Part shown: one piece after another, positions 35,647-46,132 of the stretch
Layout: each line of letters opens with the position of its first letter
Position numbering within the stretch: the stretch's first letter is position 1
Assembly (NCBI GenBank): GCA_014843695.1
Contig: CM026400.1
Location: 36,192,234-36,256,233, forward strand
Length of the DNA: 64,000 bases
DNA from: Archivesica marissinica
Taxonomy: Eukaryota > Mollusca > Bivalvia > Venerida > Vesicomyidae
Direction of reading: 5' to 3'
Made by a program: the position numbers and the translations under genes
The notes under the pieces: generated by a model
The model's database searches: none
Told to the model about the DNA's origin: nothing
The model's input: the letters and a program-made list of their open reading frames with translations, nothing else

Positions 35647-36501
35647 GGTTTATATTGGAAAATGTATTTGAATGAGATACATCACTAATTTTCTATTACC
35701 TCCCTTGGTAGATAAAGTCTGATTTATTACAAAATGTAAATAGGTCATTTTAGTTGGAATCCTTTGTGTTTACTGTTGTACCCTAACCAGATGCTATGGT
35801 ATGATAAATGCGATTTTATCAAAATCGTGTTCATTAAATGATAATATTATTGTTTTACAAAATAGGTACCCATTGCATATAGTGTCGAGTTTAATAATCA
35901 TAAAAAGCGAAAGTGGAATAAACTTGCTAGCATATTGTGCAAAGGAAACAACGATAAAAGTAGAGGAAAACACGTAATATGACCTATTTTTAGGGAGTAT
36001 TCAGGGGAAGTAACTGACCGATGCATTTCATTGATATTAGTCGGTGTCGTTTTATTATTGTGTCACAGGATGAAATGTTAATGTTTTATATTCACGCGGA
36101 CCATAACTTGTAATATAAATAAATACCATCAACTACCACTTGTCCCTGTGATTCTCTTTAGATCATTACCATATGTCCCGTTATGTTTGTTCTTCCCACT
36201 TATCCTCAACTCCGATAGCCTATACTCTAACTGTTACTAACCCGGCACATGTAACTCGATCTACCATGTCCGGATACTTTGTGCAATGCTTGGTTGCACT
36301 TGTTATCTCGACTTAGAAATTACGGCTTAGAGCTTTGCTGTACTAATTATACTAGTATGTCCCTGGAGGGGGGGGGGGGGTGGTCTTCTTGAATAATATT
36401 TACAGTCCAAAGGGGTCTGTTTTTCACCATTTCAGTCTAGAGTAGGGGTAGGGATAGGATTCTCTCCACACCGGAAGTACTTCTGTTCATCTTTTTGTTA
36501 T
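35647..36501. other. Non-coding region, no feature recognised
   Basis: About 850 bp of AT-rich unique sequence with one G13 run at 36367. I searched it for a first exon that could serve the exon at 34929 and found none. Confidence 0.45.
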
Positions 36502-36510
36502 TTCAGTCTT

Positions 36511-36748
36511 TTTTTAATATATACTTTATTTATTTTGCAACGATTGCGAAGCAAGTTTTAACAACTTATATTAATCACTCTCGTTGGCTCGGATGAAAGC
36601 GTAAATGTGGTCATTCATGTGGGAGGAAACCGGAGTACCCGGAGAAAACCCACCTGTCCGATCTGGCGACCATCGTACCATATCACATACTTCCCTGTCC
36701 GAGGATCGAACCCGGGTCGCATTGGTGAGAAGCGAGCGCGCTAACCAC
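36511..36748 (-). mobile_element. SINE-A copy with target-site duplication
   Basis: TTCAGTCTT occurs at 36502-36510 and 36749-36757, directly bracketing the element. The copy is complete from the A/T-rich tail to the middle of the tRNA-like head, which is cut at GTGGTTAGCGCGCTCGC. It is a 5-prime-truncated insertion. The B box CGGGTTCGATCCTCGG is intact. Confidence 0.92.
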
Positions 36749-37099
36749 TTCAGTCTTATGTAGGTTCGACATTTTGGTAAGTCATAATATTATGGTACTT
36801 TCTATTGTGCCTTTTGTAAAGTGATTCTAGAATGGCGTTTTTAGCTACCATGTGTTTAACGGAAAAAAAGATCCGCAGTATTCTGTATTATCCAATGATG
36901 TGGTTCAAAATTTTACCTTGCCAATTAAAGTTACATAAGTCTATGATTTTTAAACTCTGTCCAAATATCGCTCGTGTTATGTTCTTCCAATGTTGTGTCC
37001 CATCTTTCTAATGTAGAGTCATAATTTGACCTGTCTACAGTTAGAGTCGGGTTATCATGGGTCAGGCAGGCCACATACCCACATACTTTGTCAATGAGA

Positions 37100-37135
37100 G
37101 CCCCCCACCCCCACCCCCACCCCCACCCCCACACC
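37100..37135. repeat. CCCCCA repeat, potential G-quadruplex on minus strand
   Basis: CCCCCCACCCCCACCCCCAC continues as several CCCCCA units. The minus strand is (TGGGGG)n. It lies about 255 bp downstream of the stop codon at 37390 and could be in the 3-prime region of that gene. Confidence 0.9.
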
Positions 37136-37258
37136 ACCCTGTGTTTATCTCGTATTAATCAATTACCCGCTTAGAAAATACCATACTCATATAACAAAGA
37201 TTCCAATATAAACAGAGACGTGCCAAATATAGTGCATTACATACACATGCATGGCGAC

Positions 37259-37352
37259 AGTTTCAAATGAACCCTATTTCAAATGAACCCTATTTCAAAT
37301 GAACCCTATTTCAAATGAACCCTATTTCAAATGAAACCTATTTCAAATGAAC
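37259..37352. repeat. 16-bp minisatellite, 6 copies
   Basis: TTTCAAATGAACCCTA repeats six times, the last copies with changes (AAACCTA, AACCGTA). It ends 38 bp from the stop codon of the minus-strand exon at 37390, so it probably lies in its 3-prime untranslated region. Confidence 0.93.
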
Positions 37353-37389
37353 CGTATGACGGATGCTATGTCGGAATACCTGTTTTAGT

Positions 37390-37493
37390 TTACTTTCCGA
37401 ACGAGGTCATGTTTACAACTCTGACCGTTTGTCCGGAACTAAGTGTTGGAAATACGGCCGCTAAAATGACGATCACTCCGATAAATCCTAACA
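37390..37493 (-). CDS. Terminal exon of small secreted/membrane protein gene 2
   Basis: After an acceptor TTGGCTTCCAG on the minus strand come TG and 33 codons: LGFIGVIVILAAVF, a likely membrane helix, then PTLSSGQTVRVVNMTSFGK and TAA. Phase-1 entry fits the phase-1 donor of the exon at 39209-39326, giving a protein of about 73 residues: signal peptide, Gly-rich linker, hydrophobic segment and 19-residue tail with an NMT sequon. The intron would be 1715 bp. The segment GFIGVIVIL strongly resembles GFIGILFVLVIL in the exon at 54627. That is the best evidence that this is a real coding family and not chance. Function unknown. Confidence 0.6.
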
Positions 37494-37599
37494 CTGGAAG
37501 CCAACAAAAACAACAAATAATACACATTTATAATATTAGTCTCTATACTCAATTATTTTAGCTCGATTGTGACACACACATTCTGATAATCTTAGACCA

Positions 37600-37935
37600 C
37601 TGAGGGACGAGAGAAGTTACGATAACGCAGTAGTAGCGCGATAGCTTCAGGTATGACATGTCTAGAGTTCAAGCCCCACTGTAGCCGCTATGATTGTGTC
37701 CTTAGGCAAGGCATTTAAATTCCACTTTGCCTCTTCTCTATCCCTCGTGGCGATGAATCAATCAGGAATGAGGTCTCGTGAGTGATTAATTTAAGTTGTA
37801 AAAGAACCAGAGGAGATTCTGGAATGGGTCTGTGTCTGTATCATTGCCCTATCCTCCAACAATCTAAAATGACTAATCTCTTCAAGAAGCGTCGCTCATA
37901 TGGGCAACAGGTAGCGATGATAAATAAACCCAAAC
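37600..37935 (+). mobile_element. Chimeric SINE: SINE-C front joined to SINE-B 3-prime half
   Basis: 37610-37797 is SINE-C: head GATAACGCAGTAGTAGCGCG, GAGTTCAAGCCCCAC, TTAGGCAAGGCATTTAAATT, then GTGATTAATTTAAGTTG. At 37798 the sequence switches to SINE-B with AAAAGAACCAGAGGAGATTC, CTATCCTCCAACAATC, GTCGCTCATATGGGCAAC and GATAAATAAA. SINE-C normally continues GTAAGAACTTG, and SINE-B normally has CGTAAAAGAACC, so the junction has microhomology. A CACG/CACA microsatellite follows to about 37975. Confidence 0.82.
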
Positions 37936-38061
37936 ACACGCACGCACGCACGCACACACGCACGCGCACCACGTAGGATCCATAAAAATGCACGTACATT
38001 AGACAAGCAGGTTATGTTGCATTGCGTACACATGTATTTCAGTTTGAACGTTAGTGTAAAC

Positions 38062-38302
38062 TTTTATTAATTTTACAACGATTGCGAAACAAGTTGTTAA
38101 CAACTTATATTAATCACGGTTGTTGTCGCTGATAAAAGCGTAACTGTGGTCATTCGCTTGGGAGGAAACCGGAGTACCCGGAGAAAACCCACGTGTCCGG
38201 TCTGGCGACCACCGTACTATCTCACATACAACCCGGTCTGGGGATCGAATCCGTGTTGCATTGGTGAGAAGCGTGCTAACGACTGCACTAATCGGACAGC
38301 GA
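38062..38302 (-). mobile_element. SINE-A copy
   Basis: Full order of tail (TTATTAATTTTACAACGATTG on the plus strand), central core (GGAGTACCCGGAGAAAACCC) and tRNA-like head (AGTGCAGTCGTTAGCACGC on the minus strand). Flanks GAACGTTAGT and GAACATTGTT may be a decayed target duplication. It lies in the intron of small-protein gene 2. Confidence 0.85.
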
Positions 38303-38344
38303 ACATTGTTTCAAATGACTGATACATAATATATGAAAGTGAAT

Positions 38345-38936
38345 GTGGGCGTTTTGGGGTTTTAGGGGCTTAAGGTCGCACCGAAAGATCTAGTCATATG
38401 GCGACTCTCCAACTGTTATTGGTAGTGGAAGACCCTTGCTACCCTTCTATCCTTGCTACCCTCCCAGCAGTATTTAAGGTCGCACCGACAGACCCTTGCT
38501 ACCCTCCCAGCAGTATTTAAGGTCGCACCGACAGACCCTTGCTACCCTTGCTACCCTTGCTACCCTCCCAGCAGTATTTAAGGTCGCACCGACAGACCCT
38601 TGCTACCCTCCCAGCAGTATTTAAGGTCGCACCGACAGACCCTTGCTACCCTTGCTACCCTTGCTACCCTTGCTACCCTCCCAGCAGTATTTAAGGTCGC
38701 ACCGACAGACCCTTGCTACCCTCCCAGCAGTATTTAAGGTCGCACCGACAGACCCTTGCTACCCTTGCTACCCTTGCTACCGTCCCAGCAGTATTTCAAG
38801 CACGGAATTGTATCCGCATAGAACCACCGACCTTCAGCAAGCAAGCTGTTTAGCTTTCTCACAATGAGATTCGAACCTACAGCGATGATGGGCAAGTGAG
38901 TGGAAGTCAGCGACCGTAACCACTCGGCCACGAGAC
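38345..38936 (-). mobile_element. SINE-D copy with internal tandem expansion
   Basis: The head lies at the right on the minus strand: GTGGCCGAGTGGTTACGG and CTGTAGGTTCGAATCTCATT, with a long variable-arm-like spacer. The tail lies at the left: GAGAGTCGCCATATGACTAG and GGTGCGACCTTAAGCCCC. The central part has been multiplied into the 43-bp array listed next. Other SINE-D copies (47870-48075, 51450-51740) have the uninflated form. Confidence 0.8.
38429..38790. repeat. 43-bp array with a variable 9-bp sub-repeat
   Basis: The unit CCCTTGCTACCCTCCCAGCA plus GTATTTAAGGTCGCACCGACAGA recurs about seven times. Between units the 9-mer CCCTTGCTA is repeated one to four times. There are thus two nested periods. 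It lies inside a SINE-D and inside the intron of small-protein gene 2. Confidence 0.93.
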
Positions 38937-39049
38937 CCCTACTTCAGCGCGAACAAGGAATTCATGAAGAGCATACTGATATTTACATGTAGCATGTGGC
39001 AAGCTTATGTCAACCATCAGAATGTCTAATGTTCCGAACGTTCGACAAT

Positions 39050-39165
39050 CGGGGCATCCGTGACCGAGTAGTTACGGTCGTTGACTTCACATCACTTGCT
39101 CCTTGCCGGTTCGAATCCCATTGTGTGTCGTATTTCTTCAAGTGACTTGTGGAAGATCGGTGGTT
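39050..39165 (+). mobile_element. SINE-D head fragment
   Basis: GCATCCGTGACCGAGTAGTT and GCCGGTTCGAATCCCATTG are the A and B boxes of a SINE-D head, with body sequence ending near TCGGTGGTTCTACT. It is 3-prime truncated. Confidence 0.72.
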
Positions 39166-39208
39166 CTACTTCTCGGATACGAGTATCGTTGCTGTTGTTG
39201 TTACTTAC

Positions 39209-39326
39209 ATCCGCCGCCGCCACCGCCGCCGCCATACCCGCCGTGCTGTCTGCCTGAATAATACTGACCCATTGTCAGGCCCAAAAGACATACGAACATG
39301 AGACAGGTCACTACTTGCAGCTTCAT
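39209..39326 (-). CDS. Signal-peptide exon of small Gly-rich protein gene 2
   Basis: On the minus strand a TTTACAG acceptor is followed by AATCAATATG. The frame encodes MKLQVVTCLMFVCLLGLTMG, a clear signal peptide with likely cleavage after G20, then QYYSGRQHGGYGGGGGGGG and a donor, T followed by GTAAGT. It leaves in phase 1. The leader-proximal bases AATCAATATG are the same as in the exon at 57421-57586, which supports common descent and a non-coding exon further upstream. Joined to 37390-37493 it makes a secreted or membrane-anchored peptide of about 73 residues. Gly/Tyr-rich secreted peptides occur among shell and byssus proteins of molluscs, but function here is inference. Confidence 0.62.
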
Positions 39327-39360
39327 ATTGATTCTGTAAATCGAGACATAGATTTTAATT

Positions 39361-39800
<440 letters not shown>

Positions 39801-40545
39801 GCAATAGCATAAATATCAGTAGCAGTAAGCTTAGTTGTGATTCTTAGAGGAATAAATCTGTAGCCATTATTGCTGTCGAATATGAACATAATAGTATGCT
39901 AGCGTCATATCCACAATATGTTGGATGGGGTAAGAATCTACCGAAAATTCTCAAACTGTATTTAATCATTGCTGTTTTTCTTGTTAATTACAAATTTATA
40001 CACCTGCGCCTGATTTGAATTAGATTTATTGTTCTGTTACCTTGTACTGTACTACCTAAATTAAATGGAATAACAATTTGCGACTTACCTCTATCGACTA
40101 GTCGGGCTATAACACTGTTTCGTGATCCACTGATTGCGAATAGCGAACTATCTACAATGCAATGTAATAAATACAACACGACCGGAAGTGGGACGGCAGA
40201 CGAGCGGGAAATGCAACAACCATGGTCGCCGCACGTGAATGGACGGAAGTTGTCTGGGCGAAAATAGCCGGATCATGATATTGACATTGATTGCTGATCT
40301 TTACAACAATAAACTGACCGATCTATTTCATTATGGCTGGAAGAAGAATTAAATCGCGGAAGAAGATTTAAATTTGGCCATCAGCTTTCACGTTAATGAT
40401 TTTCTGTGTGATTGCTGGCGGCCATGCTTAAAATGAAAATCAAATGGTGCGACTTTATGCTTATCAGCAACAGGATTTGATAAATATGTTCAAAAATGCG
40501 GCAAAAATAGTTATTAAATATATCAGAAATAATTTCTATATGTCA
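39801..40545. other. Unique region with a CpG-rich island
   Basis: AT-rich DNA with no repeat. The exception is the CpG-rich stretch at 40176-40278, listed separately. This is where a 5-prime untranslated exon or promoter of the gene at 39209 might lie. Confidence 0.4.
40176..40278 (+). promoter_or_regulatory. Candidate CpG-rich promoter with ETS site and Kozak ATG
   Basis: ACCGGAAGTG (40181-40190) is a full ETS/GABP-type site, and GACGGAAGTT lies at 40241. CpG is dense here compared with the surrounding AT-rich DNA. Between the sites ACCATGG gives an ideal start context, and a short frame MVAAREWTEVVWAKIAGS ends at 40278. It could be a bidirectional promoter serving the minus-strand gene whose signal-peptide exon starts about 850 bp away, or a plus-strand gene start. 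No transcription evidence. Confidence 0.25.
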
Positions 40546-40558
40546 GCTACAACAGTTT

Positions 40559-40795
40559 AAGTGTAAACTTTATTTATTTTACAACGATTGCGAAGTAAGT
40601 TCTAACAACTTATATTAATCAATCTCGTTGGCGCGGATGAATGCGTATATGTTGTCATTCGTGTGGGAGGATACCAGAGTACCCGGCGAAAACCCACCTG
40701 TCCGATCTGGCGACAACTGTATAATCTCACATACATCCCGGTCCGAGGATCGAACCAGGGTTGCATTGGTGAGAAGCGAGCGCGCTAACCACTGT
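40559..40795 (-). mobile_element. SINE-A copy with 13-bp target-site duplication
   Basis: GCTACAACAGTTT occurs at 40546-40558 and again at 40796-40808, a perfect duplication. The element is full length on the tail side and cut within the tRNA-like head at GTGGTTAGCGCGCTCGC, as in the copy at 36511. It defines both borders of SINE-A. Confidence 0.95.
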
Positions 40796-41020
40796 GCTAC
40801 AACAGTTTTTAGTTCATACCAATCAAAACATATTCCATATATCGGATATATCTCATCAAAGAGATTAGACAAATATGAAACATTCAAGTTCTCTGAATTG
40901 GCATTTGCACTCAATTTTGTAATGAAATGAAGAAAAGTTGCTTCGAAGGCAAAGCATATACTTAATGTTTCATTGGCTGTCCGATTAGACACTATGGATT
41001 CAGATGATACATTCAAATTA

Positions 41021-41352
41021 AAAGCCAGTATTTGGCTCAAAACAGCAAACGAAATCCGATAGCATGCGATATAATTTACTCCAGTTTCCAATTCAAACAA
41101 AAGCCAGTATTTGGTTAAAAACAGCAAACGAAATCCGATAGCATGCGATATAATTTACTCCAGTTTCCAATTCAAACAAAAGCCAGTATTTGGCTCAAAA
41201 CATCAAACGAAATCCGATATTATGCGATATAATTTACTCCAGTTTCCAATTCAAACAAAAGCCATTATTTGGCTCAAAACAGCAAACGAAATCCGATAGC
41301 ATGCGATATAATTTACTCCAGTTTCCTAACCAATCAAAAGCCAGTATTACAT
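41021..41352. repeat. 79-bp minisatellite, about 4 copies
   Basis: The unit starts AAAGCCAGTATTTGGCTCAA, continues ACGAAATCCGATAGCATGCG, and ends CCAGTTTCCAATTCAAAC. Copies differ at single bases (GCTC or GTTA, AGCATG or TTATG). No coding sense. Confidence 0.93.
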
Positions 41353-41511
41353 TTAAAAACAGCAGAATTACATTCATATTAAGTTTGTGCTGTTATTTTC
41401 ATTTTAATGGAACTTCGTTTTGAAGAGTTGCACAGTATTTTTACTTTTACACTATCAGATTTGAGAGAGTATTTACCGCCATCATTTTTAACGGATCTTC
41501 AAATATGTTTA

Positions 41512-41689
41512 CAGTCAAACCTGTCTTAAGCAGCCAGCCAAGGGGGTCAGAGAAGGTGGCTGCTTAGCACAGGTGGCTGCTTAATAGAGGTCAAATATAT
41601 AATAAAACAACAAATTGGGAATCTGGAAACTGGCTGCTTAATACAGGTTGGCTGTTTAATGGAGGTGACCACTAACACAGGTTTGACTG
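41512..41689. mobile_element. Tc1/mariner-like MITE, unexpanded
   Basis: CAGTCAAACCTGT at the left and ACAGGTTTGACTG at the right are perfect inverted repeats, flanked by TA on both sides. The interior has GTGGCTGCTTAGCACAGG, GGGAATCTGGAAACTGGCTG and TTAATGGAGGTGACC. These are the sequences multiplied in the element at 17314-17940. Confidence 0.92.
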
Positions 41690-41759
41690 TATATATGTAT
41701 ATACATGTATTCTTTGTTCCAATGTAGGGCAGTATTACAGCAACTCCTATATGTATGGA

Positions 41760-44033
41760 CGTAGCCTGAGTTCCAGATTTTTCCCTTTTTAACTTTTGGC
41801 AAAATGTATAATCTATCCCAGGCTAGTATGAACGGTGACACACGATATATCGGGTCCTGTCCCCAGGCTAGTATGAACGGTGACACACGATATATCGGGT
41901 CCTGTCCCCAGGCTAGTATGAACGGTGACACACGATATATCGGGTCCTGTCCCCAGGCTAGTATGAACGGTGACACACGATATATCGGGTCCTGTTCCCA
42001 GGCTAGTATGAACGGTGGCACACGATATATCGGGTCCTGTTCCCAGGCTAGTATGAAAGGTGACACACGATATATCGGGTCCTGTCCCCAGGCTAGTATG
42101 AACAGTGACACACGATATATCGGGTCCTGTCCCCAGGCTAGTATGAACGGTGACACACGATATATCGGGTCCTGTTCCCAGGCTAGTATGAACGGTGACA
42201 CACGATATATCGGGTCCTGTTCCCAGGCTAGTATGAACGATGTACACGATATATCGGGTCCTGTTCCAGGCTAGTATGACGATGATACACGATATATCGG
42301 GTCCTGTTCCCAGGCTAGTATGAACGATGACACACGATATATCGGGTCCTGTTCCCAGGCTAGTATGAACGATGATACACGATATATCGGGTCCTGTCCC
42401 AGGCTAGTATGAACGGTGACACACGATATATCGGGTCCTGTTCCCAGGCTAGTATGAACGATGACACACGATATATCGGGTCCTGTTCCCAGGCTAGTAT
42501 GAACGATGATACACGATATATCGGGTCCTGTCCTCAGGCTAGTATGAACAGTGACACACGATATATCGGGTCCTCTCCCCAGGCTAGTATGAACAGTGAC
42601 ACACGATATATCGGGTCCTGTCCCCAGGCTAGTATGAACAGTGACACACCATATATCGGGTCCTGTCCCCAGGCTAGTATGAACGGTGACACACGATATA
42701 TCGGGTCCTGTTCCCAGGCTAGTATGAACGGTGACACACGATATATCGGGTCCTGTTCCCAGGCTAGTATGAACGGTGACACACGATATATCGGGTCTGT
42801 TCCCAGGCTAGTATGAACGATGTACACGATATATCGGGTCCTGTTCCCAGGCTAGTATGAACGATGTACACGATATATCGGGTCCTGTTCCCAGGCTAGT
42901 ATGAACGATGACACACCATATATTGGGTCTGTTCCCAGGCTAGTATGAACGATGATACACGATATATCGGGTCCTGTTCCCAGGCTAGTATGAACGGTGA
43001 CACACCATATATCGGGTCCTGTTCCCAGGCTAGTATGAACGATGTACACCATATATCAGGTCCTGTTCCCAGGCTAGTATGAACGATGTACACGATATAT
43101 CAACTCCTGTTCCCAGGCTAGTATGAACGATGACACAACATATATCAACGCCTGTTCCCAGGCTAGTAAACAAACACATATAGTGCCCAAGCTAGATGAA
43201 CGATGACACACGATATATCGGGTCCTGTTCCCAGGCTAGTATGAACGATGATACACGATATATCGGGTCCTGTCCCCAGGCTAGTATGAACAGTGACACA
43301 CGATATATCGGGTCCTCTCCCAAGGCTAGTATGAACAGTGACACACGATATATCGGGTCCTGTCCCCAGGCTAGTATGAACAGTGACACACGATATATCG
43401 GGTCCTGTCCCCAGGCTAGTATGAACGGTGACACACGATATATCGGGTCCTGTTCCCAGGCTAGTATGAACGGTGACACACGATATATCGGGTCCTGTTC
43501 CCAGGCTAGTATGAACGGTGACACACGATATATCGGGTCCTGTTCCCAGGCTAGTATGAACGATGATACACGATATATCGGGTCCTGTTCCCAGGCTAGT
43601 ATGAACGATGATACACGATATATCGGGTCCTGTTCCCAGGCTAGTATGAACGATGACACACGATATATCGGGTCCTGTTCCCAGGCTAGTATGAACGATG
43701 ATACACGATATATCGGGTCCTGTCCCCAGGCTAGTATGAACGGTGACACACGATATATCGGGTCCTGTTCCCAGGCTAGTATGAACGATGACACACGATA
43801 TATCGGGTCCTGTTCCCAGGCTAGTATGAACGATGATACACGATATATCGGGTCCTGTCCCCAGGCTAGTATGAACAGTGACACACGATATATCGGGTCC
43901 TGTCCCCAGGCTAGTATGAACAGTGACACACGATATATCGGGTCCTCTCCCCAGGCTAGTATGAACAGTGACACACGATATATCGGGTCCTGTCCCCAGG
44001 CTAGTATGAACAGTGACACACGATATATCGGGT
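41760..44033. repeat. 45-bp array, about 49 copies, at a MITE end
   Basis: The unit is GGCTAGTATGAACGGTGACA, then CACGATATATCGGGTCC and TGTTCCCA. Its junction CCCAGGCTAGTA equals the end of the MITE family seen at 48210-48637. The left flank (TAGCCTGAGTTCCAG at 41763, CTTTTGGCAAAATG) is that MITE's start, so the array probably grew from a MITE end. Each unit has the palindrome CGATATATCG. Point variants (AACGG, AACGA, AACAG; GTCCCC, GTTCCC) are shuffled, and units near 42240-43190 are shortened or decayed. The period is a multiple of three, so frames stay open (ASMNGDTRYIGSCPQ); not a gene. Confidence 0.95.
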
Positions 44034-44084
44034 CAATACAAGATTGTCTCTTTTTTGTTCTTTTTCTTTTCTTTTCTTGTTTAT

Positions 44085-44242
44085 TTATCGTTGCTACAGG
44101 TTGCTCATTTGAGCGACGGGCAGGTTATATAACACCACCTTACCTGGTCAGGCTCCAGCGGTTAGCAATTACTTGGTGCACCAACCTCCGTAAGAAACTG
44201 CAAACTTTTTCATATAAAGAGACATGGTCTGAGCGGGGCTTC
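44085..44242 (-). mobile_element. SINE-E copy
   Basis: The minus strand reads CCCCGCTCAGACCATGTCTC, TTTGCAGTTTCTTACGGAGG, TTGGTGCACCAAG, and ends GCCCGTCGCTCAAATGAGC. Its tail GTCGCTCA-x-ATG-x-GCAACC is shared with SINE-B. The tRNA-like head is mostly missing. Confidence 0.75.
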
Positions 44243-44265
44243 CTATTGTTTTTTTTATTTAAGTT

Positions 44266-44375
44266 AAATTAACGTCGCTACCGGTTGCCCATTTGAGCGA
44301 CGGGCAGTTTACCTAACAATTAATTTCCTGGGTAGGCTCCGGCGGTTAACCAGTACTTGGTGAAACTTGAAACTT
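44266..44375 (-). mobile_element. SINE-E 3-prime fragment
   Basis: On the minus strand: ACTGGTTAACCGCCGGAGCC, AAACTGCCCGTCGCTCAAAT and GGGCAACCGGTAGCGACG. It is a second, shorter copy next to the previous one. Nothing recognisable follows from 44376 to 44686. Confidence 0.75.
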
Positions 44376-44686
44376 TTTAATTTGATAAAACGCCTATTTT
44401 TACATAAAAACATATTCAATGGCGTTGTACAAATAAATAAAATAAATATCTAAGCGAATTAATAAAGGACATTTACATCATACTACTTAACAGTTATTAA
44501 TTAAACTCTGAGATAATTAGAATGAAATACAATATCCTAAAATCAATATAAAACTCCGTATAATAATAAATATTAAAATATAAATTCATGACTAAGAATA
44601 TAAAACAGTATTTGTAAGACTAACTGATGCATTTTTAGTATCTACAGGGTAAAATTAACATCATTTATTTAATACATCTACTATAC

Positions 44687-44877
44687 CCCAACGATAACGT
44701 GATTCCCGCGAAAAAGATAGCACGGGCTAATATTATGAAAACGGGTAAAAAGAAGTTTATTATCATTTATGTATGCATTACTTGGCATACAGGATTATTT
44801 ATTACACCCTACGTATTGATTTGGCTTATTCCAAACCTATTTATAGTAATGCTTGTAAATAACACGTTATCGTTGGG
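44687..44877. mobile_element. Short MITE, 15-bp perfect inverted ends
   Basis: CCCAACGATAACGTG at 44687-44701 is exactly inverted at 44863-44877. The interior is AT-rich and has a 71-codon open frame on the plus strand with no similarity I recognise. I do not call it a gene. Confidence 0.8.
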
Positions 44878-45244
44878 CCATAGTACTTTCTATATCAGTC
44901 ACTGCATTCACTAAAATAGTGTGTACAAGTCTCGAAAGTATGTACTTTCAGTTTCTTAAGCATTTCTAGAGTTTTTGAGTTTCCGATGCTGAGAGGCAAC
45001 TCGTTCCACAGTTTTGGTCCCACCGTACAAAAACTATCGCTAAATGTGTTACCTCTTGTGCCATTCAGCACAGCATAGCACCCAGTATCAGAATGAGTCG
45101 AGTTTCGTGATAGGGTATGTTTTGTTAGAATCTATGTGATAAGGTAGTCAGGAGAATTACCAACTGAGCAGTTGTACATAAAAGTTAACATTTTGAATAT
45201 AATTCTGGCGTTGATGGGTAGCCAATGTAGGTCAAACAGAGCTT

Positions 45245-45873
45245 AGTTTAAACATTATTTATTTCAGTATGTACATGTAATCAAGAAATGAACATTTTAC
45301 ATATATCTTAACAGCAGTAGACTGAAAGGGATTAGAACGAAAGAAAACTTATATAGTTCTTTTCCCTATCAATTGATTGATATACAATAGGCAGGAAAAT
45401 AATATATAATATAACAATGAAAATACGTGAAATCTATTCTAGGTATTTGCTAAAGAATTTCAGAACGTAATGTATTAGTGAGTCAATAGTTTTGGATGTA
45501 AAAAAGAAAATGGTTAATATTTAAAGGAATATATGAAGAAAGTTCAAGAACATGAACTATCAAATCGGAGCACTTGAAGAAAAAGAGATTAGTATAGAGA
45601 AAAGTGGTTGAATAGGGTCGGTTGTTGTGTCAATAACGACAGCATTCAGATTGGAATCCGCCATATGAACCTTTTAGAAGTCATCCATCTCAGAACCTTT
45701 CACTGCCAATAATGTATTCGTGTACAGTAAGGAAAATTATGGTGTTGGTTGCAATATCCTTATTAATGTCACCGAGAAGTAGTGTGTTTAAGTTGACATT
45801 ACAAATTGTGGACAGCTTATTGAAGAGTGTTATACGTAGTTGATCATAGAAATGGCATAGAAAGAAGAGGCAT
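45245..45873 (-). mobile_element. LINE-B 3-prime end inserted in LINE-A
   Basis: GAGCTT at 45239-45244 and 45874-45879 is the target duplication. Removing the insert restores the LINE-A reading DSSKQALFDLHWLPI across the junction. The insert matches 27955-28580 and begins, in element sense, at the codons for FLCHFYDQLR, so it is 5-prime truncated to about 630 bp. Confidence 0.92.
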
Positions 45874-46132
45874 GAGCTTGCTTAGAGCTGTCACATGTCC
45901 TGCGATTAGGGACTAGTTTTGCACACATGTTTTGTATACGTTGCAATTTGTTAATCTCGCTATGTGCGATTCCATGGAGTATTATATTACAATAGTCAAG
46001 ATGTGAAATGACCAGTGACAGCACAAGAGTTTCTGCAGCTTCATTAGGGAGATACTTTCGAATACTTTTGATTCTGAAATAGTTTAACATAGCAGTTCGA
46101 CATTTTCGTTTCACGTGCTCTTTGATATTTAA

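Noticed and set aside
41804..44272. Frames with ASMNGDTRYIGSCPQ period, and the reverse FILAWEQDPIYRVSP
   Set aside because: They are products of the 45-bp array, whose period is a multiple of three. Decayed units break the frame without any sign of constraint.
44699..44914. 71-codon hydrophobic frame
   Set aside because: It lies inside a short MITE with perfect 15-bp inverted ends; AT-rich composition explains the hydrophobic residues.
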